A DNA stretch of 32,077 bases from assembly GCA_002751075.1 (NCBI GenBank), contig NAOQ01000143.1, positions 11,356 through 43,432 on the forward strand, given 5' to 3'. Positions within the stretch are counted from its first letter, which is position 1. Each line of letters opens with the position of its first letter. Below are positions 1-9,345 of this stretch, in pieces. The DNA is from Ichthyophonus hoferi. Its lineage: Eukaryota > Opisthokonta > Ichthyosporea > Ichthyophonida > Ichthyophonidae. Made by a program: the position numbers and the translations under genes. The notes under the pieces are model-generated. The model saw nothing but the letters and a program-made list of their open reading frames with translations, did not search any database and was not told the DNA's origin.

Positions 1-1
1 A

Positions 2-2020
2 GATTCTGTGGTTACTGGTGATTATGTTGAAACAAACCCCGGTACTACTAGTGAGTTTGAGATAAACCCCATTACTATTAGCGAATCTGTTAAGACAGAT
101 CCTGCAGTTACTGGTGATTTTGTTGAGACAAACCCCATTACTACTAGTGAGTCTGTTAAGACAGATTCTGCGGCCACGGGTGATTCTGTTGAGACAAACC
201 CCATTACTACTGATGAGTCTGTCAAGACAGATCCTGCTGTTACTGGTGATCCTGTTGAGACGGATCCTGTTTTGAATGAACCTCCTGTCGAGATAGAGTC
301 CATCGTAAGTGGTGTTTCTGGTAAGACAATCCCCATTGTGAGAGAAACCGCTACAAAGACAAAACTTGGCATGAGTGATTTTTCAACTGAAACAGACCCT
401 GCTGTAAGTAGTTTCTCGGGTGAAATAGACACCATAGCAGCATCTATTTCTGCTCAAACAGAACCAGTTTTGAGTGGAACCCTTGCCGAAACAGATCTTG
501 CTGTAGTTTCTATTGCTATCCAAACGGAGCCTAATTTGAGTAAAAACTTTGTCGCCACAGACACCACTGATAATATCATTCCAGTGGAAACAAAACCCAT
601 TGCGAGTGAAACTCCTATAACCGTAGACCCTATATTTAGTGGCATTCCAGTGGAATTGAGCCCTATTGTGAGTGATGTACCCGTTGAGACGGACCCTGTT
701 TTGGGTGCGACTCCAACGGGGGTAGTAGAGCCCACTACTACGGAAATACCTAAGAGCTTAAGTATGACTCTAACCGAAGTAATAGATCCCACAGTTACTA
801 AAATACCCGGGAGTTTAAACGAGAGTTCTGAAGCTATATATTCCTTCATAAGTCCATTGGAAGAGTCAGAATTGCCAGATTCTGGTGTACCTTTTGAAAC
901 AGATCCATTTAGCGGAGGCTCAACAGAAATAGACCCCATTGATAATATTGGACTTGACTGGCCTAGTCTCCTTTCGAATGAAATCCCAACAGTGGTAGGT
1001 TTTACTGCAGATGATATTCCAACTGAAACAACCCTTACTATGAGTGATAATAATGAAGAGATGGAAGTAATTGAAGATGAAGTCAGTAATATAGATATTT
1101 ATTTGCCAGAAGGCCCGGAAGAAACCGGGGCTTCTCAGAAAGACCCTACTGAAACTGAGACAAATGTCATCCTAGACAGCCCTTCCGATACTGGTGACGG
1201 TACTGAAGATATTGTAGAAAATATTGCATTTGAAGTTTTTGCAACGGAGGTTACCCCAGCGGAAACTATTGGCACCAAAAGTGAAGACATGAGTACCCAT
1301 CCGATTGAGATTGGCATTGCAGAGGAAATTGACGAATCGATTACAGAGGAAATGAAAGATAAAAAAGATGATGCTATGAAAGATGGAATAAAAGAGGAAG
1401 GGGAAGAAGAAGGGAAAAACAATGATTATTCAGGAGGTATGATGGTAAATGAAGCCGAAGACGAAATGGAAGATGGAAAAAAGGGGGAAGAGGAAGGGGA
1501 AGAGGAAGAGGAAAGGGAAGAGGAAGATGAAAGTGAAGAGGAAGATGAAAGGGAAGAGGAAGATGAAAGTGAAGAGGAAGATGAAAGGGAAGAGGAAGAG
1601 GAAGAGGAAGAGGAAGAGGAAGAGGAAGGGGAAGAGGAAGAGGATCAAGGAAATGAGACGGGATCTGACACAGATATTAAAATTGTAGAGGAAACGATTG
1701 TTGCAGCAGAGGAGGAAACTTTCAAAGAAATTAAAGGTGACAAAGTAGGCCATTCTGACGTAGAGCCGGAACCGGAACCTACAGAAAGGGCGGATTTACT
1801 ACGTAACTTGCTAGATAGTAGACGGCAAAAGCAAAGACGAGAAGCTGTCCTTCATGCTATTTACACGTCTGGCGGTAGTGACGATGGCCGAGTTACCATT
1901 GCTAGAGTAGGACCTGTCATTATGACTATTGCTTTGACCTGTTTTGTTGTGGTAGGTGGTACATTTGCCTACAGGGTGTACAGCACTCAATATCGAAGTA
2001 GATGGGAAAGTTCTGTTTAA
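2..2020 (+). CDS. Thr/Ser/Glu-rich repeat protein with C-terminal membrane helix (5' partial)
   Basis: The frame is open from the first in-frame base and ends at TAA 2018-2020, so 672 residues are visible and the start lies outside the window. From the visible N-terminus there are 21-22 tandem 11-residue repeats (residues 6-246), a less regular Ser/Thr/Pro/Glu region to about 490, and a Glu/Asp tract (about 495-550). A basic stretch rich in Arg, Lys and Gln follows near 600. One hydrophobic helix spans about residues 638-657, followed by a 15-residue tail with four Arg. This is the layout of a single-pass type I surface or adhesin-like protein: a long, probably O-glycosylated outer stalk with a short basic inner tail. 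The last four residues, ESSV, fit a class I PDZ ligand (S/T-x-V). No enzymatic domain is seen. The function is inferred from composition only. The signal peptide, if any, is off-window. Confidence 0.8.
   Translation, partial: DSVVTGDYVETNPGTTSEFEINPITISESVKTDPAVTGDFVETNPITTSESVKTDSAATGDSVETNPITTDESVKTDPAVTGDPVETDPVLNEPPVEIESIVSGVSGKTIPIVRETATKTKLGMSDFSTETDPAVSSFSGEIDTIAASISAQTEPVLSGTLAETDLAVVSIAIQTEPNLSKNFVATDTTDNIIPVETKPIASETPITVDPIFSGIPVELSPIVSDVPVETDPVLGATPTGVVEPTTTEIPKSLSMTLTEVIDPTVTKIPGSLNESSEAIYSFISPLEESELPDSGVPFETDPFSGGSTEIDPIDNIGLDWPSLLSNEIPTVVGFTADDIPTETTLTMSDNNEEMEVIEDEVSNIDIYLPEGPEETGASQKDPTETETNVILDSPSDTGDGTEDIVENIAFEVFATEVTPAETIGTKSEDMSTHPIEIGIAEEIDESITEEMKDKKDDAMKDGIKEEGEEEGKNNDYSGGMMVNEAEDEMEDGKKGEEEGEEEEEREEEDESEEEDEREEEDESEEEDEREEEEEEEEEEEEEGEEEEDQGNETGSDTDIKIVEETIVAAEEETFKEIKGDKVGHSDVEPEPEPTERADLLRNLLDSRRQKQRREAVLHAIYTSGGSDDGRVTIARVGPVIMTIALTCFVVVGGTFAYRVYSTQYRSRWESSV
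17..739 (+). repeat. 33-bp coding minisatellite (11-residue repeat)
   Basis: About 22 units of 11 residues run in one register, roughly x-x-x-V-E-T-D/N-P-x-x-S/T, for example GDFVETNPITT and SESVKTDPAVT. One unit has 10 residues. The first eight units pair into a 22-residue (66-bp) higher-order repeat, and later units are more diverged. Recent expansion would therefore be at the upstream edge. Confidence 0.85.
1485..1652 (+). repeat. GAAGAG-type low-complexity tract coding Glu/Asp
   Basis: This is a purine-only hexamer-like tract (variants of gaagag and gatgaa). It encodes an almost unbroken Glu/Asp run inside the membrane-protein frame. Long frames on the other strand and in other phases here are composition artefacts. 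Length polymorphism by slippage is likely. Confidence 0.85.
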
Positions 2021-2935
2021 TTTATAATTTATGCAGTGCTTGCAGGTTACCCATATTTTTTCTAGTTATACTCGTATCTTTTTTTTGCCAAACCCAATAT
2101 ATACGATATTACAGTTCCTTTAACTCCTAAATATTACTAGAATCTACCATATTGTAATAAATTGTTACATTCTGGATGCAGTTAGTTAATTTTCTATTTT
2201 TCTAATAATAATAATAATTACGCTTATTTTTGTATACTGGTCAAGTTTTACCTATTTGTATACTCTTATGTGATATGTTCACCATATACATACAGTGAGG
2301 CAAGCTTAATGGTGGATTAGTATTGTGGATATTGCAAGGCTCTCTTAGAGTCACGCACATGTGATCATGTGATGAAAACAACCAATCTTATTTATGTAAA
2401 AGTAAAAATTATTATAACTGTTATTAAGTTTGATGAATAACTTGTTGTAATTTTTACTCCTGGCTTTCAAAGCTAGTGCATGTATGCTACGCTCTACCCA
2501 CTGTTACACTTGGCTCACTCACTTCTTGCACTTTTTAAACTTCAAACTGTGCAGCATTATTTATCTCTTTGTCCTACACCAATTTTATTTGCTTTTAATG
2601 ATATTTTTCTGTCGGTATGTTTAGTATTTTAATCACAGAGTGGTTGAATTAATTAGTTTTTATTAGAATTAAATAATGGTATAATAGCTAATGCGTTGTC
2701 GCATAATAGTATCTAGTACATGCTAACGAGCGGCTATATGAATTATCGATGTATATTTATATTTTACTTTTTGCACAACACAAACTTTAATATAATATAA
2801 AATTATACAATAAACGGTACTCAAATTTCTAATTTAAATGATTATATACTATGTCGACTGTAGCTAATGAAAAGGCTATGAAAACAAGAAATAACGATAT
2901 ATTTTTATATATGCATACGCTCAATCAATTATAAT
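2021..2935. other. AT-rich spacer with a possible tRNA-derived relic on the minus strand
   Basis: There is no coding frame of note. On the minus strand, 2464-2530 reads like a decayed tRNA-type promoter head: an A-box-like CAGTGGGTAGAGC and then an anticodon-arm-like CTAGC-TTTGAAA-GCCAG. No recognisable T arm or B box follows. It may be a SINE head or a tRNA pseudogene; this is weak. Confidence 0.2.
2156..2161 (+). terminator. Candidate polyadenylation signal AATAAA
   Basis: This AATAAA lies 136 nt after the TAA of the repeat protein gene, in AT-rich 3' flank. The hexamer is common by chance at this base composition, so confidence is modest. Confidence 0.35.
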
Positions 2936-3007
2936 GGGAGTTTGGTCTAGTGGTATGATTCTCGTTTAGGGTACGAGAGGTCCCGGGTTCAATTCCCGGA
3001 ACTCCCC
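2936..3007 (+). tRNA. tRNA-Pro (anticodon AGG)
   Basis: This is a 72-nt cloverleaf without an intron. The acceptor stem GGGAGTT pairs perfectly with AACTCCC (3000-3006), followed by discriminator C. The D arm begins TGGTCTAGTGGTATGA and contains the A box. The anticodon stem CTCGT/ACGAG closes the loop TTAGGGT, giving anticodon AGG, which reads CCU and, as inosine, CCC and CCA. The T arm CCGGG-TTCAATT-CCCGG carries the B box. The 3' CCA is not encoded, as is normal in eukaryotic nuclear genes. Confidence 0.96.
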
Positions 3008-3008
3008 A

Positions 3009-3017
3009 TTTTGTTTT
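3009..3017 (+). terminator. RNA polymerase III T-run terminator
   Basis: TTTT starts 2 nt after the tRNA, with a second TTTT at 3014-3017. This is the usual pol III stop. Confidence 0.8.
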
Positions 3018-3774
3018 GCTCATTGTATTTCTGAGAGACTTACTAGAAATCTCGTCTGACTCTTGCTCTAAAATAGAAATTATTAATTAATATATGCATA
3101 TATTCTACTTAATATCAAATATATATCTTATTGCACGAGATATTGTATCATTAATGTTGGTGCAAAACCTGTCAAAAGTAGGTGATCAAGGCAATTAATG
3201 TAGATTTTTTTTGTTGCAATGGAAATACCACCTCCATAGACTTATTTATTATTTATTGTAATATTTCAGTGTCAGATATACGATTGGGTTGTTCTCATAA
3301 GTTATCTAGTTAGCTCTGATAGATATACTTATCCAACAACACTAGGGAGATATTGGGCTCTAAGACCGTGATAAAGCAGGAATATTTAATTGATATAGGT
3401 ACTTTTATATAGCTATAATCATTTTAATATTAATAGCAATTATTATTACATATGTATCCTGGGAGAATAGTTAGTGCAATCTATTGGTGTTAAACGGTAA
3501 TCCATGACGATCTATCAAAATTGAACCAGCCAATGGTAGAGGTCCTGTAACTATTTAATATAACATATATAATAATACATGCATGATTATAATGTGAACG
3601 TTTCCGAATTCAAGCTGCTAAATATAGGCGCCACAAAGCACTATACATAGAAATTGGCTGTGATGAGTAGCCATAATAGTCTACTACATCTATTATACCA
3701 AGCATATATACTAAATACTATACACAAATAATAAAAAAGTATCAACATAAGAGGAATCAAGAAACGATAATCGC
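3018..3774. other. AT-rich non-coding stretch, nothing recognised
   Basis: Only short random frames are present. I see no motif, RNA gene or clear repeat relation to the rest of the window. Confidence 0.5.
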
Positions 3775-4000
3775 TTACGTGCGTCACATCACATTCACAT
3801 TCCACAAGTTGCTGGTGTTTCCGACCTAGAGAGCTCATTTCTTTCTGTTGATTCTGAATTTTGCAAGAGATTACATGTACAATTAAATTCCAACGAAAGT
3901 ACAACAATCGCATACCATACTATATCATTTAACCCGATAGTAGGTAAGCCTAAAATAACCAACGAGGATCCGATTTAACAGCGAATTGGGCACGGTCAGA
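3775..4000 (+). repeat. Copy 1 of an unrecognised dispersed repeat (second copy near 24.8 kb)
   Basis: The sequence aligns by eye with 24770-25020 on the same strand, sharing for example TTCTGAATTT, ACATGTACA and GCATACCA. In the other copy this region lies in a long open frame; here no long forward frame survives. It is likely debris of a mobile or duplicated coding element of unknown family. Confidence 0.55.
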
Positions 4001-4184
4001 TTGTGATCTACTTCATTATGAATTTATAATCCTTATTCGATAACATATAGCCAGGTGTATATTTTACCAAACAAATTTTCTAGAAAGAATATATAATATT
4101 GCAGGCTTGAAACCAGCACGGTATATTAAGGATAGCTCTGCTGAGTCACTATTCTAGGTTTACATATTTTTAAATAATATATGC

Positions 4185-4459
4185 TGACAAATAATTTACT
4201 TAATTATCCGTTTCTAATAGGCACCGAAATCTAATACTCTTAGACTAAGTCGTTGTATCACTTAAGTACTTTAATAATATTCATACACCACATTTATGAA
4301 CAAAAATGTACACCCTGAGCCAGTATGAGCCCAGCTTATATACTTGATTAGAGTTAGTATTAACTAATAGACCGTCCAATAAGGATAGTTAGTTTCAACA
4401 TTGAAGTTTAGCAATATTTAACTAATCTCACCACATACTAGAACAATCGATATGTGACA
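4185..4459 (+). mobile_element. Solo LTR fossil, family A, copy 1
   Basis: This is about 275 bp with LTR-type TG...CA ends, aligning along its length with 13539-13801 and, inverted, with 20254-20524. There is no internal region beside it, so it looks like a solo LTR. The divergence between copies (roughly a quarter of positions by eye) suggests it is old. The family cannot be named from the LTR alone. Confidence 0.6.
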
Positions 4460-4835
4460 CTACCTTATTTGAACTTGTAAAGGAATGTGCGAGTAGGAGT
4501 TTGATATACATTCCTGAGTCTTATTATTTGGCAATTGCAAGATTCATGACAAATGTACACTTAATTAACCCTGTAGGAAACTGGACTAAACTCCAATATT
4601 TCTTATTTCATATGATATCGATTTCTGAGCCAGCCCAAGAAAGTCCATTAAGAGTATTTTTATCAAGGATTATATTAGATGGTACTATATCACATTAAAT
4701 GGACTACATTCTTGTTTTTCATTACTGACTAGATTTTTGTTGCATATTAAACAGAGTCTCTATTCTTGTCTTCATTATTATATTGTGTTCTCTCCCTTTA
4801 GTATCCTATCTTTCGCAAATTACCAATTTTGTTAC
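4460..4835 (+). other. Short unrecognised open frame (to 4698), then plain AT-rich sequence
   Basis: A frame open from inside the preceding LTR runs to TAA 4696-4698 and gives about 80 residues past the LTR edge. It includes a Tyr-rich stretch (PESYYLAIARF) and a Trp. No family is recognised and no convincing ATG start exists. It may be element debris or chance. Confidence 0.2.
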
Positions 4836-5524
4836 TGTCAGAAGTAATAAGTTCCTATTAATGACGTCATTATAAATTACTGATGCCCTTGTTGGCAATG
4901 TTAGCCTTTTGTACTGCGTTTACGTAAGGAAGCGCGTTATGTTTTACATTTGTAAACGAGTTTTGAGGTTCGGGAACTTACCTGGTTTACATGTGTAGTT
5001 TAGGCACTCTATAAGGGTAGAAAATTTAGTGTAACTAAGCCTAAGTTATCCTTTAGGTGCAGTGTAAATGTCAAGGAGCCTTGGAAGTTTAAGATCGTTA
5101 GCTCTGAATGAACACGTAGTTATAATTGATTTGTGAATTAGCTAATGAGCCAGATAAGAAATCACTGATAGAACCTTATCGAGATAGGATCAAACATTTC
5201 TCTGACCTTTTATAAGTTGCATTAGCCAATACGAATATTTACGCTCTAAGTTCCTGAGCCTAGCTACATTGGTGCTAACCAAAAAGTTAACACTGGCGGA
5301 AAACCGAAGTATAAAGGAAAACAAAAAACAACAATAAAGGCCCTGGCCGCTCACACGTATGCGGTCCCCGGCACACCCAGGTACCCCGCATGCCTGTGTA
5401 CATGTACACCACCGTTATAGGCAAGTACGAATATTTGGGTAACACACAAAACTTTGCATTCGTTTAATATTTTTTAAACAGTATTATAATACGTACATAT
5501 TATAGTCCTATTATACAACACTCA
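4836..5524 (+). mobile_element. LTR fossil, family B, with start of internal region
   Basis: The left edge is TGTCAGAAGTAATA and the right edge is ACACTCA, just before a tRNA primer-binding-like site. It contains TGACGTCA and TTATAAAT about 30-40 bp inside the left edge, a plausible U3 promoter. Related sequence recurs at 17735-18560 and 27094-27445. Similarity continues past the primer site to about 5690, so some internal sequence is kept. It is an old, broken retroelement. Confidence 0.5.
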
Positions 5525-5525
5525 A

Positions 5526-5539
5526 TTGGCGACCCCGAA
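5526..5539 (+). other. Primer-binding-like site of the family B LTR element
   Basis: TTGGCGACCCCGAA starts 1-2 nt after the LTR edge. TGG plus the following bases complements a tRNA 3' end of the form ..GGGGTCGCCA, compatible with a tRNA-Arg-like or tRNA-Ser-like primer. The position and the TGG start are the evidence; the tRNA identity is inference. Confidence 0.45.
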
Positions 5540-5829
5540 ACCTTTAGACATGTCGCTAGAACTACCACAGATTACCATAATATCCAATGAAGCATTTAGG
5601 CTTCTGTTTCATCTACGGTTATTGAAGTTTTAGAATTTTAGGAGACTAGAGGTCCCACCTTTTATGCAACTATTCTATTTATCCCAGCAGGAGTTCTTAC
5701 TGTTGTAAGATTTCTAAGCAGGCAGATATGATATATTCTGCAATTAGAGAGCAACTGAAAGGTGACTATTGTTATAATTCCATATAGTTATAGTTTATCT
5801 ATACTCTAATAAACAACATGATGCACCTA

Positions 5830-6149
5830 TTAAGATACAAATAATTGGATAGAGCGATATTAAAGATAACAGTGATTATTTTGTATCATGGTAAAGTTAC
5901 AAGTTACTGTGGATCGCTTGAATCCATTAGTTTTTGTAAGTGAAATTCGAATAGTTTTTAAGGAATCAAGTATCTTTATTTTATTCAAATATTTCTTATG
6001 AACCATTTCCTCCTCAGTGAGGGTTTTCATCGGCACTTCCTTGATTAATTGCAAATTAATTAGACGTTCACTTACACAAACAAATAAACCCATAATGACT
6101 TAGCCATTGATAAAAACCAACATTCTCTATCCAATTATTTGTATCTTAA
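5830..6149. mobile_element. Non-autonomous DNA transposon (MITE-like), perfect 25-bp terminal inverted repeats
   Basis: The left end TTAAGATACAAATAATTGG... (5830-5854) and the right end (6125-6149) are exact reverse complements over 25 bp. The 320-bp element encodes no transposase. Each end starts with TTAA, the target piggyBac-type elements duplicate, but the inner ends lack the usual CCY start, so the family is open. It sits about 300 bp inside the internal region of the family B retroelement fossil: a younger insertion nested in an older one. Confidence 0.8.
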
Positions 6150-6224
6150 CACAATACGGGACATCATAGCCCCATATACCACCGAGTATACTATATAGCA
6201 CACTTTAACCCTATATACTAAACG

Positions 6225-6340
6225 TCGTTCACTTACACAAACTAGTAGATCTATTTTAACTTTAACATTGATGTAAAATAACCGACGCTATCTTTAATAC
6301 CCTCTATATAGTCATTTTTATCTTAGCAGGATTGTGGGTT
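6225..6340. repeat. Partial relative of the 5830-6149 element (right part)
   Basis: It shares CGTTCACTTACACAAAC with 6065-6081 and follows with a similar order of words to a decayed TTTTTATCTTAGCAGG end. It is one of three related 3' parts in the window (6060-6149, 6225-6340, 24055-24170). Confidence 0.5.
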
Positions 6341-6554
6341 ATGGGCCCAGCACCCTTCTACTGACTGTATCATGCTAACAGTTGACTCGGCATAAATTCG
6401 TAAATATTTAATATCATGGCTGCTTTTTACGATCCAGTGCCCGTCAAATACCCAATGGGACTCGGTAGTATTTTTCATGATTATGCTAACCAATAGTATG
6501 AATATTTGTTACTCTACCATACTATTGGCCAACCTCATCTGGACATGTAAACAA

Positions 6555-6562
6555 TATATAAG
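6555..6562 (+). promoter_or_regulatory. TATA box TATATAAG of the iLBP-like gene
   Basis: A good TATA match lies 62 bp before ATG 6624. A start 25-30 bp downstream would give a leader of about 35-40 nt to ATG 6624 and would leave the upstream in-frame ATG at 6567 untranscribed. This favours the shorter protein. Confidence 0.5.
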
Positions 6563-6623
6563 GGGAATGCAACGAGTTCTTTTTGCAATTGCTGTGTTGT
6601 TCTGTATTATAATTGTTAGAATA

Positions 6624-7070
6624 ATGGCTGCTACACTTAAGGATTTCGAGGGAAATTATCTCCTTGATCGTCAAAACTCTGGTGATCTCGGAGCTGCTCA
6701 CTTATCTCTTTCTGGCGTCAACTTTATCAAGAGGAAAATGTTGACTTCGTTAGCGATTGAGTATGAGTACAGGGTTGAAGGAGATGTACTTACTGAGAAG
6801 ACAATAACTACATTCGTCACAAAGCTCCTTTCCTTTAATGTGGGAGGTGAGCCTACTACTTATTTTGATGATGCTTTCGGTGCAGACTTCATTCGCACTA
6901 CGAGGTTTGAAAATGGAAAGATCGTCTCCGAGATAAAAGAGAAAAATGGAAAATTTGTAATTAACGAGTCACGCTATTTATCCGACGACAAAAAGACTGT
7001 TCATCAAAATGCCGTCATGACCTATGGGTCTAAGACTGCCGAATCCAAGCGTCAGTTTATAAGAAAATAG
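6624..7070 (+). CDS. Intracellular lipid-binding protein (FABP/iLBP)-like
   Basis: It encodes 148 residues, close to the 127-140 of fatty-acid-binding proteins, small cytosolic ten-stranded beta barrels that carry fatty acids or retinoids. The order of landmarks fits the family: F-E-G-N-Y near residue 8, GVNFIKRKM (31-39; family GVGFATRKM), a KTITTF-like strand (59-64), FNVGGE...FDDAFGAD (71-88; family F.LG.EF.E.T.D), and FENGKIV (95-101). Two Arg sit where the ligand carboxylate is held: R117 in ESR and R143 in RQF (family R-x-Y). The frame is open back to 6477, and ATG 6567 would add a hydrophobic signal-like leader (MQRVLFAIAVLFCIIIVRI). I prefer 6624 because of the TATA position, but a secreted or membrane-anchored form is possible. 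No introns are seen. The assignment is by eye. Confidence 0.6.
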   Translation: MAATLKDFEGNYLLDRQNSGDLGAAHLSLSGVNFIKRKMLTSLAIEYEYRVEGDVLTEKTITTFVTKLLSFNVGGEPTTYFDDAFGADFIRTTRFENGKIVSEIKEKNGKFVINESRYLSDDKKTVHQNAVMTYGSKTAESKRQFIRK

Positions 7071-7149
7071 AGAAGTGTGTATATCTGTTGTACAGGTGAC
7101 GCATAATTTTTTTGGAACTATGAAGATATGACACTGAACATAATAATGC

Positions 7150-7155
7150 AATAAA
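7150..7155 (+). terminator. Polyadenylation signal AATAAA of the iLBP-like gene
   Basis: This AATAAA lies 79 nt after the TAG stop, a normal distance. Confidence 0.5.
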
Positions 7156-8040
7156 TACGTATGTATGGTCGAAATAATTAACTATTGATGCATTTACTTT
7201 GATTGGCTTTATCGTTTACTATTTTGATACACTCTTAAGAAAGTAGTTATGCCATTTAAGTTAAAGAAAGTTCCGAGCATAATGGAATGCACACACTATA
7301 TATGCATGCCTACATTCGCATGAATTCATCTTCAGTATATTTTCTTTCCATCTCTTCAAGAGGTTATTATTCACATCATGCTTGTAATTATGCCAGGATT
7401 TACCACAGAGACCCACCTAGCTAGTTAGGCATATGCAGTATAAGTATACACAATAGCATTATATATATGCACCCTAATGCAAATACACATATTTAGTTGC
7501 ACATATTTCACTTAACATCAATACCCAAAATATGTGCGTAAAAATGGTTATTGCATATGGTATTCCTGCACGATTCCCCACTTATGTACTATAACCATTC
7601 CCATATATTAAATTTATTTTATATTAAAATTTGACAGTATTTTTTATTGGCAAGTTTTATCATAGCCTATTATATCGTAATTAAGACTTTAGTTTCATAT
7701 TTTGCCTAAAGGTCCCCCAAAACCAATACAAATATAAATACTAAACATACACCACAGCCCACAGAAATATAATTAAAAGACCATCATAAACATTTAACTT
7801 GACTCCTGTTTATAGACTTTTTTTTTTAACAAATAATATGATATATTACAATAGATGATGTAATACATATAATGTTAGTCCTATCATATACACAGGTTTA
7901 CAGATAAAGTTCGATAAATTAGATTTTAGTCAGCTGTAACCCAAAAAAAAAAAATCAAAAAGACAATTGATTTATGTTTAAGAGAAACGAGAGAAGATAA
8001 TGTGTATAATTTTCTATTACTTCATTCATTAATTCAAGGG
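7156..8040. other. AT-rich non-coding stretch, nothing recognised
   Basis: There are homopolymer runs and short tandem words but no frame, RNA gene or clear element. Confidence 0.5.
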
Positions 8041-8206
8041 CTACTTTCATTACTTTGAGGAACTTTTACCACAGGTTTTCGACTTTTTAACTTTGGAGTG
8101 TGGGTCAACTACGGAAGCAGATTTGGACATTAAACTTTATAGATACTTGATTGTATGCTTTCTACTGCATCTATAACTCTTAGTCTATGGCTCATCTGCT
8201 GTGAAT
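8041..8206 (+). repeat. Relative of the 18.85-19.32 kb open-frame region
   Basis: Two blocks match in order: GAGTGTGGGTCA near 8096 (GAAGTGTGGGTCACC near 18856), and ATGCTTTCTACTGCATCT onward at 8155-8203 (19276-19324). In the second block both copies can be read in the same frame, ending ..S/G-L-W-L/F-I-C, so the repeat may derive from a coding element. Confidence 0.45.
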
Positions 8207-8220
8207 TTCATTTTAATATA

Positions 8221-8221
8221 G

Positions 8222-8254
<33 letters not shown>

Positions 8255-8350
8255 TAGCAATAGAAAAAGCAACAACAACAATAATAATATATAATAATAA
8301 TAATAATAATCATAGTAACAACAACAGAAATAACATCAGTTATACTATAA
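8221..8350 (+). repeat. (AAT)n / (AAC)n microsatellite
   Basis: A pure AAT run of about 10 units (8221-8251) is followed by imperfect AAT/AAC repeats. The Asn-rich short frame across it is an artefact. Confidence 0.85.
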
Positions 8351-8791
8351 AAGCTGCAACCAAAAGCTAGCGGAATAAAAAATAATAGAGACTGGATAAA
8401 TAGGAATATATTGCCTCGGCAATTCTAAAAAGGAAAAAGTGTGCATAAAAAAACAGTATACTTGGGCATTTTAGGAACACCAGTTAAAACTAATTTTAAA
8501 AGTATAAATAAACATAGGACACTATTTGATATGCGTAAATCACAACATTTTCAACCACGTGTATACGTGAGCCGTGAATCCTTATGCATTTGCCCAATAT
8601 GCCCAATATATATGATAATCCAATAGTATCATTCAAGCTTCATTGTATATTTCCCATTATGTCTTAGCTCTAATGCATATTTCACATTTATCCACGATTT
8701 TTTATCACGTGTATCTATTTGGTATTACTGCTATGCTACTATATTTTTCAAAATAGTAGTATCTGTTGTACTGAGTTTGATTTGACTTCCA

Positions 8792-8971
8792 CTATATGCA
8801 ATAACTATGATCATAAACTGGAACTATACCAGCTTTCTTTAAAAGTTCAACAGTACTAGGTTTGACTAGTTGGTCTTTTAGTAAAAAATCCGGATGGTAA
8901 ATTTCTACCACATGAAAATTACAGGACAGAATATAAAAAATTAAATTTCCGGAAAAGCTTTTGCCATACAT
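8792..8971 (-). other. 59-codon open frame sharing a QLVKPS-type motif with 12833-13081
   Basis: An ATG-to-TAG frame on the minus strand contains KSFSG near the start and DFLLKDQLVKPS later. The minus-strand frame at 12833-13081 has KSYSG followed by DPLLEGQLVKPS, in the same order. A third, degraded DNA match on the plus strand lies near 14950-14985. The function is unknown. It may be repeat sequence that happens to be open, or a small protein carried by a mobile element. Confidence 0.3.
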
Positions 8972-9264
8972 TGACGACTTGGTTCCAAAATGTATTTATT
9001 ATCAAGCTAGAATATGCAAACTCTATATATTCTCTATTATTTTCATACTTCTAGTATACAAGACATACCCAGTCAAAAATTTCAATTACACGTATTTGTC
9101 TGCTATTATCTCCTAAGTACTTTTTTATATACCGATGTCTGTAATCAAATTTCATTGTATGACTTTTGCTAAAGCAGAAATAATAAATAAAATTGGGTTT
9201 TTCTTTATAGTTGTAATCATTGAATATTATTAGAAATTACTATTGCATGTCATATGAAAAAAAA

Positions 9265-9345
9265 TATTCCCTCTCCTTCCAAACGGATATAGGTCATATA
9301 GGGATACCTGCGTCTACTTATTATTCCCAACAACTTTCTATCATG
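9265..9345 (+). repeat. Dispersed repeat copy 1 (match at 26787-26860)
   Basis: ATTCCCTCTCCTT followed by AAACGGATATAGGTCATA and TCTACTTATT closely matches the words at 26787-26860 in the same order and strand. No family is recognised. Confidence 0.55.

Noticed and set aside
22-1753. Several long minus-strand frames and a plus-strand Lys/Arg-rich frame within the first gene
   Set aside because: They are mirror or phase shadows of the repeats and the GAAGAG tract; their composition follows the sense repeat.
8221-8370. Asn-rich protein frame
   Set aside because: It is a translated AAT microsatellite.
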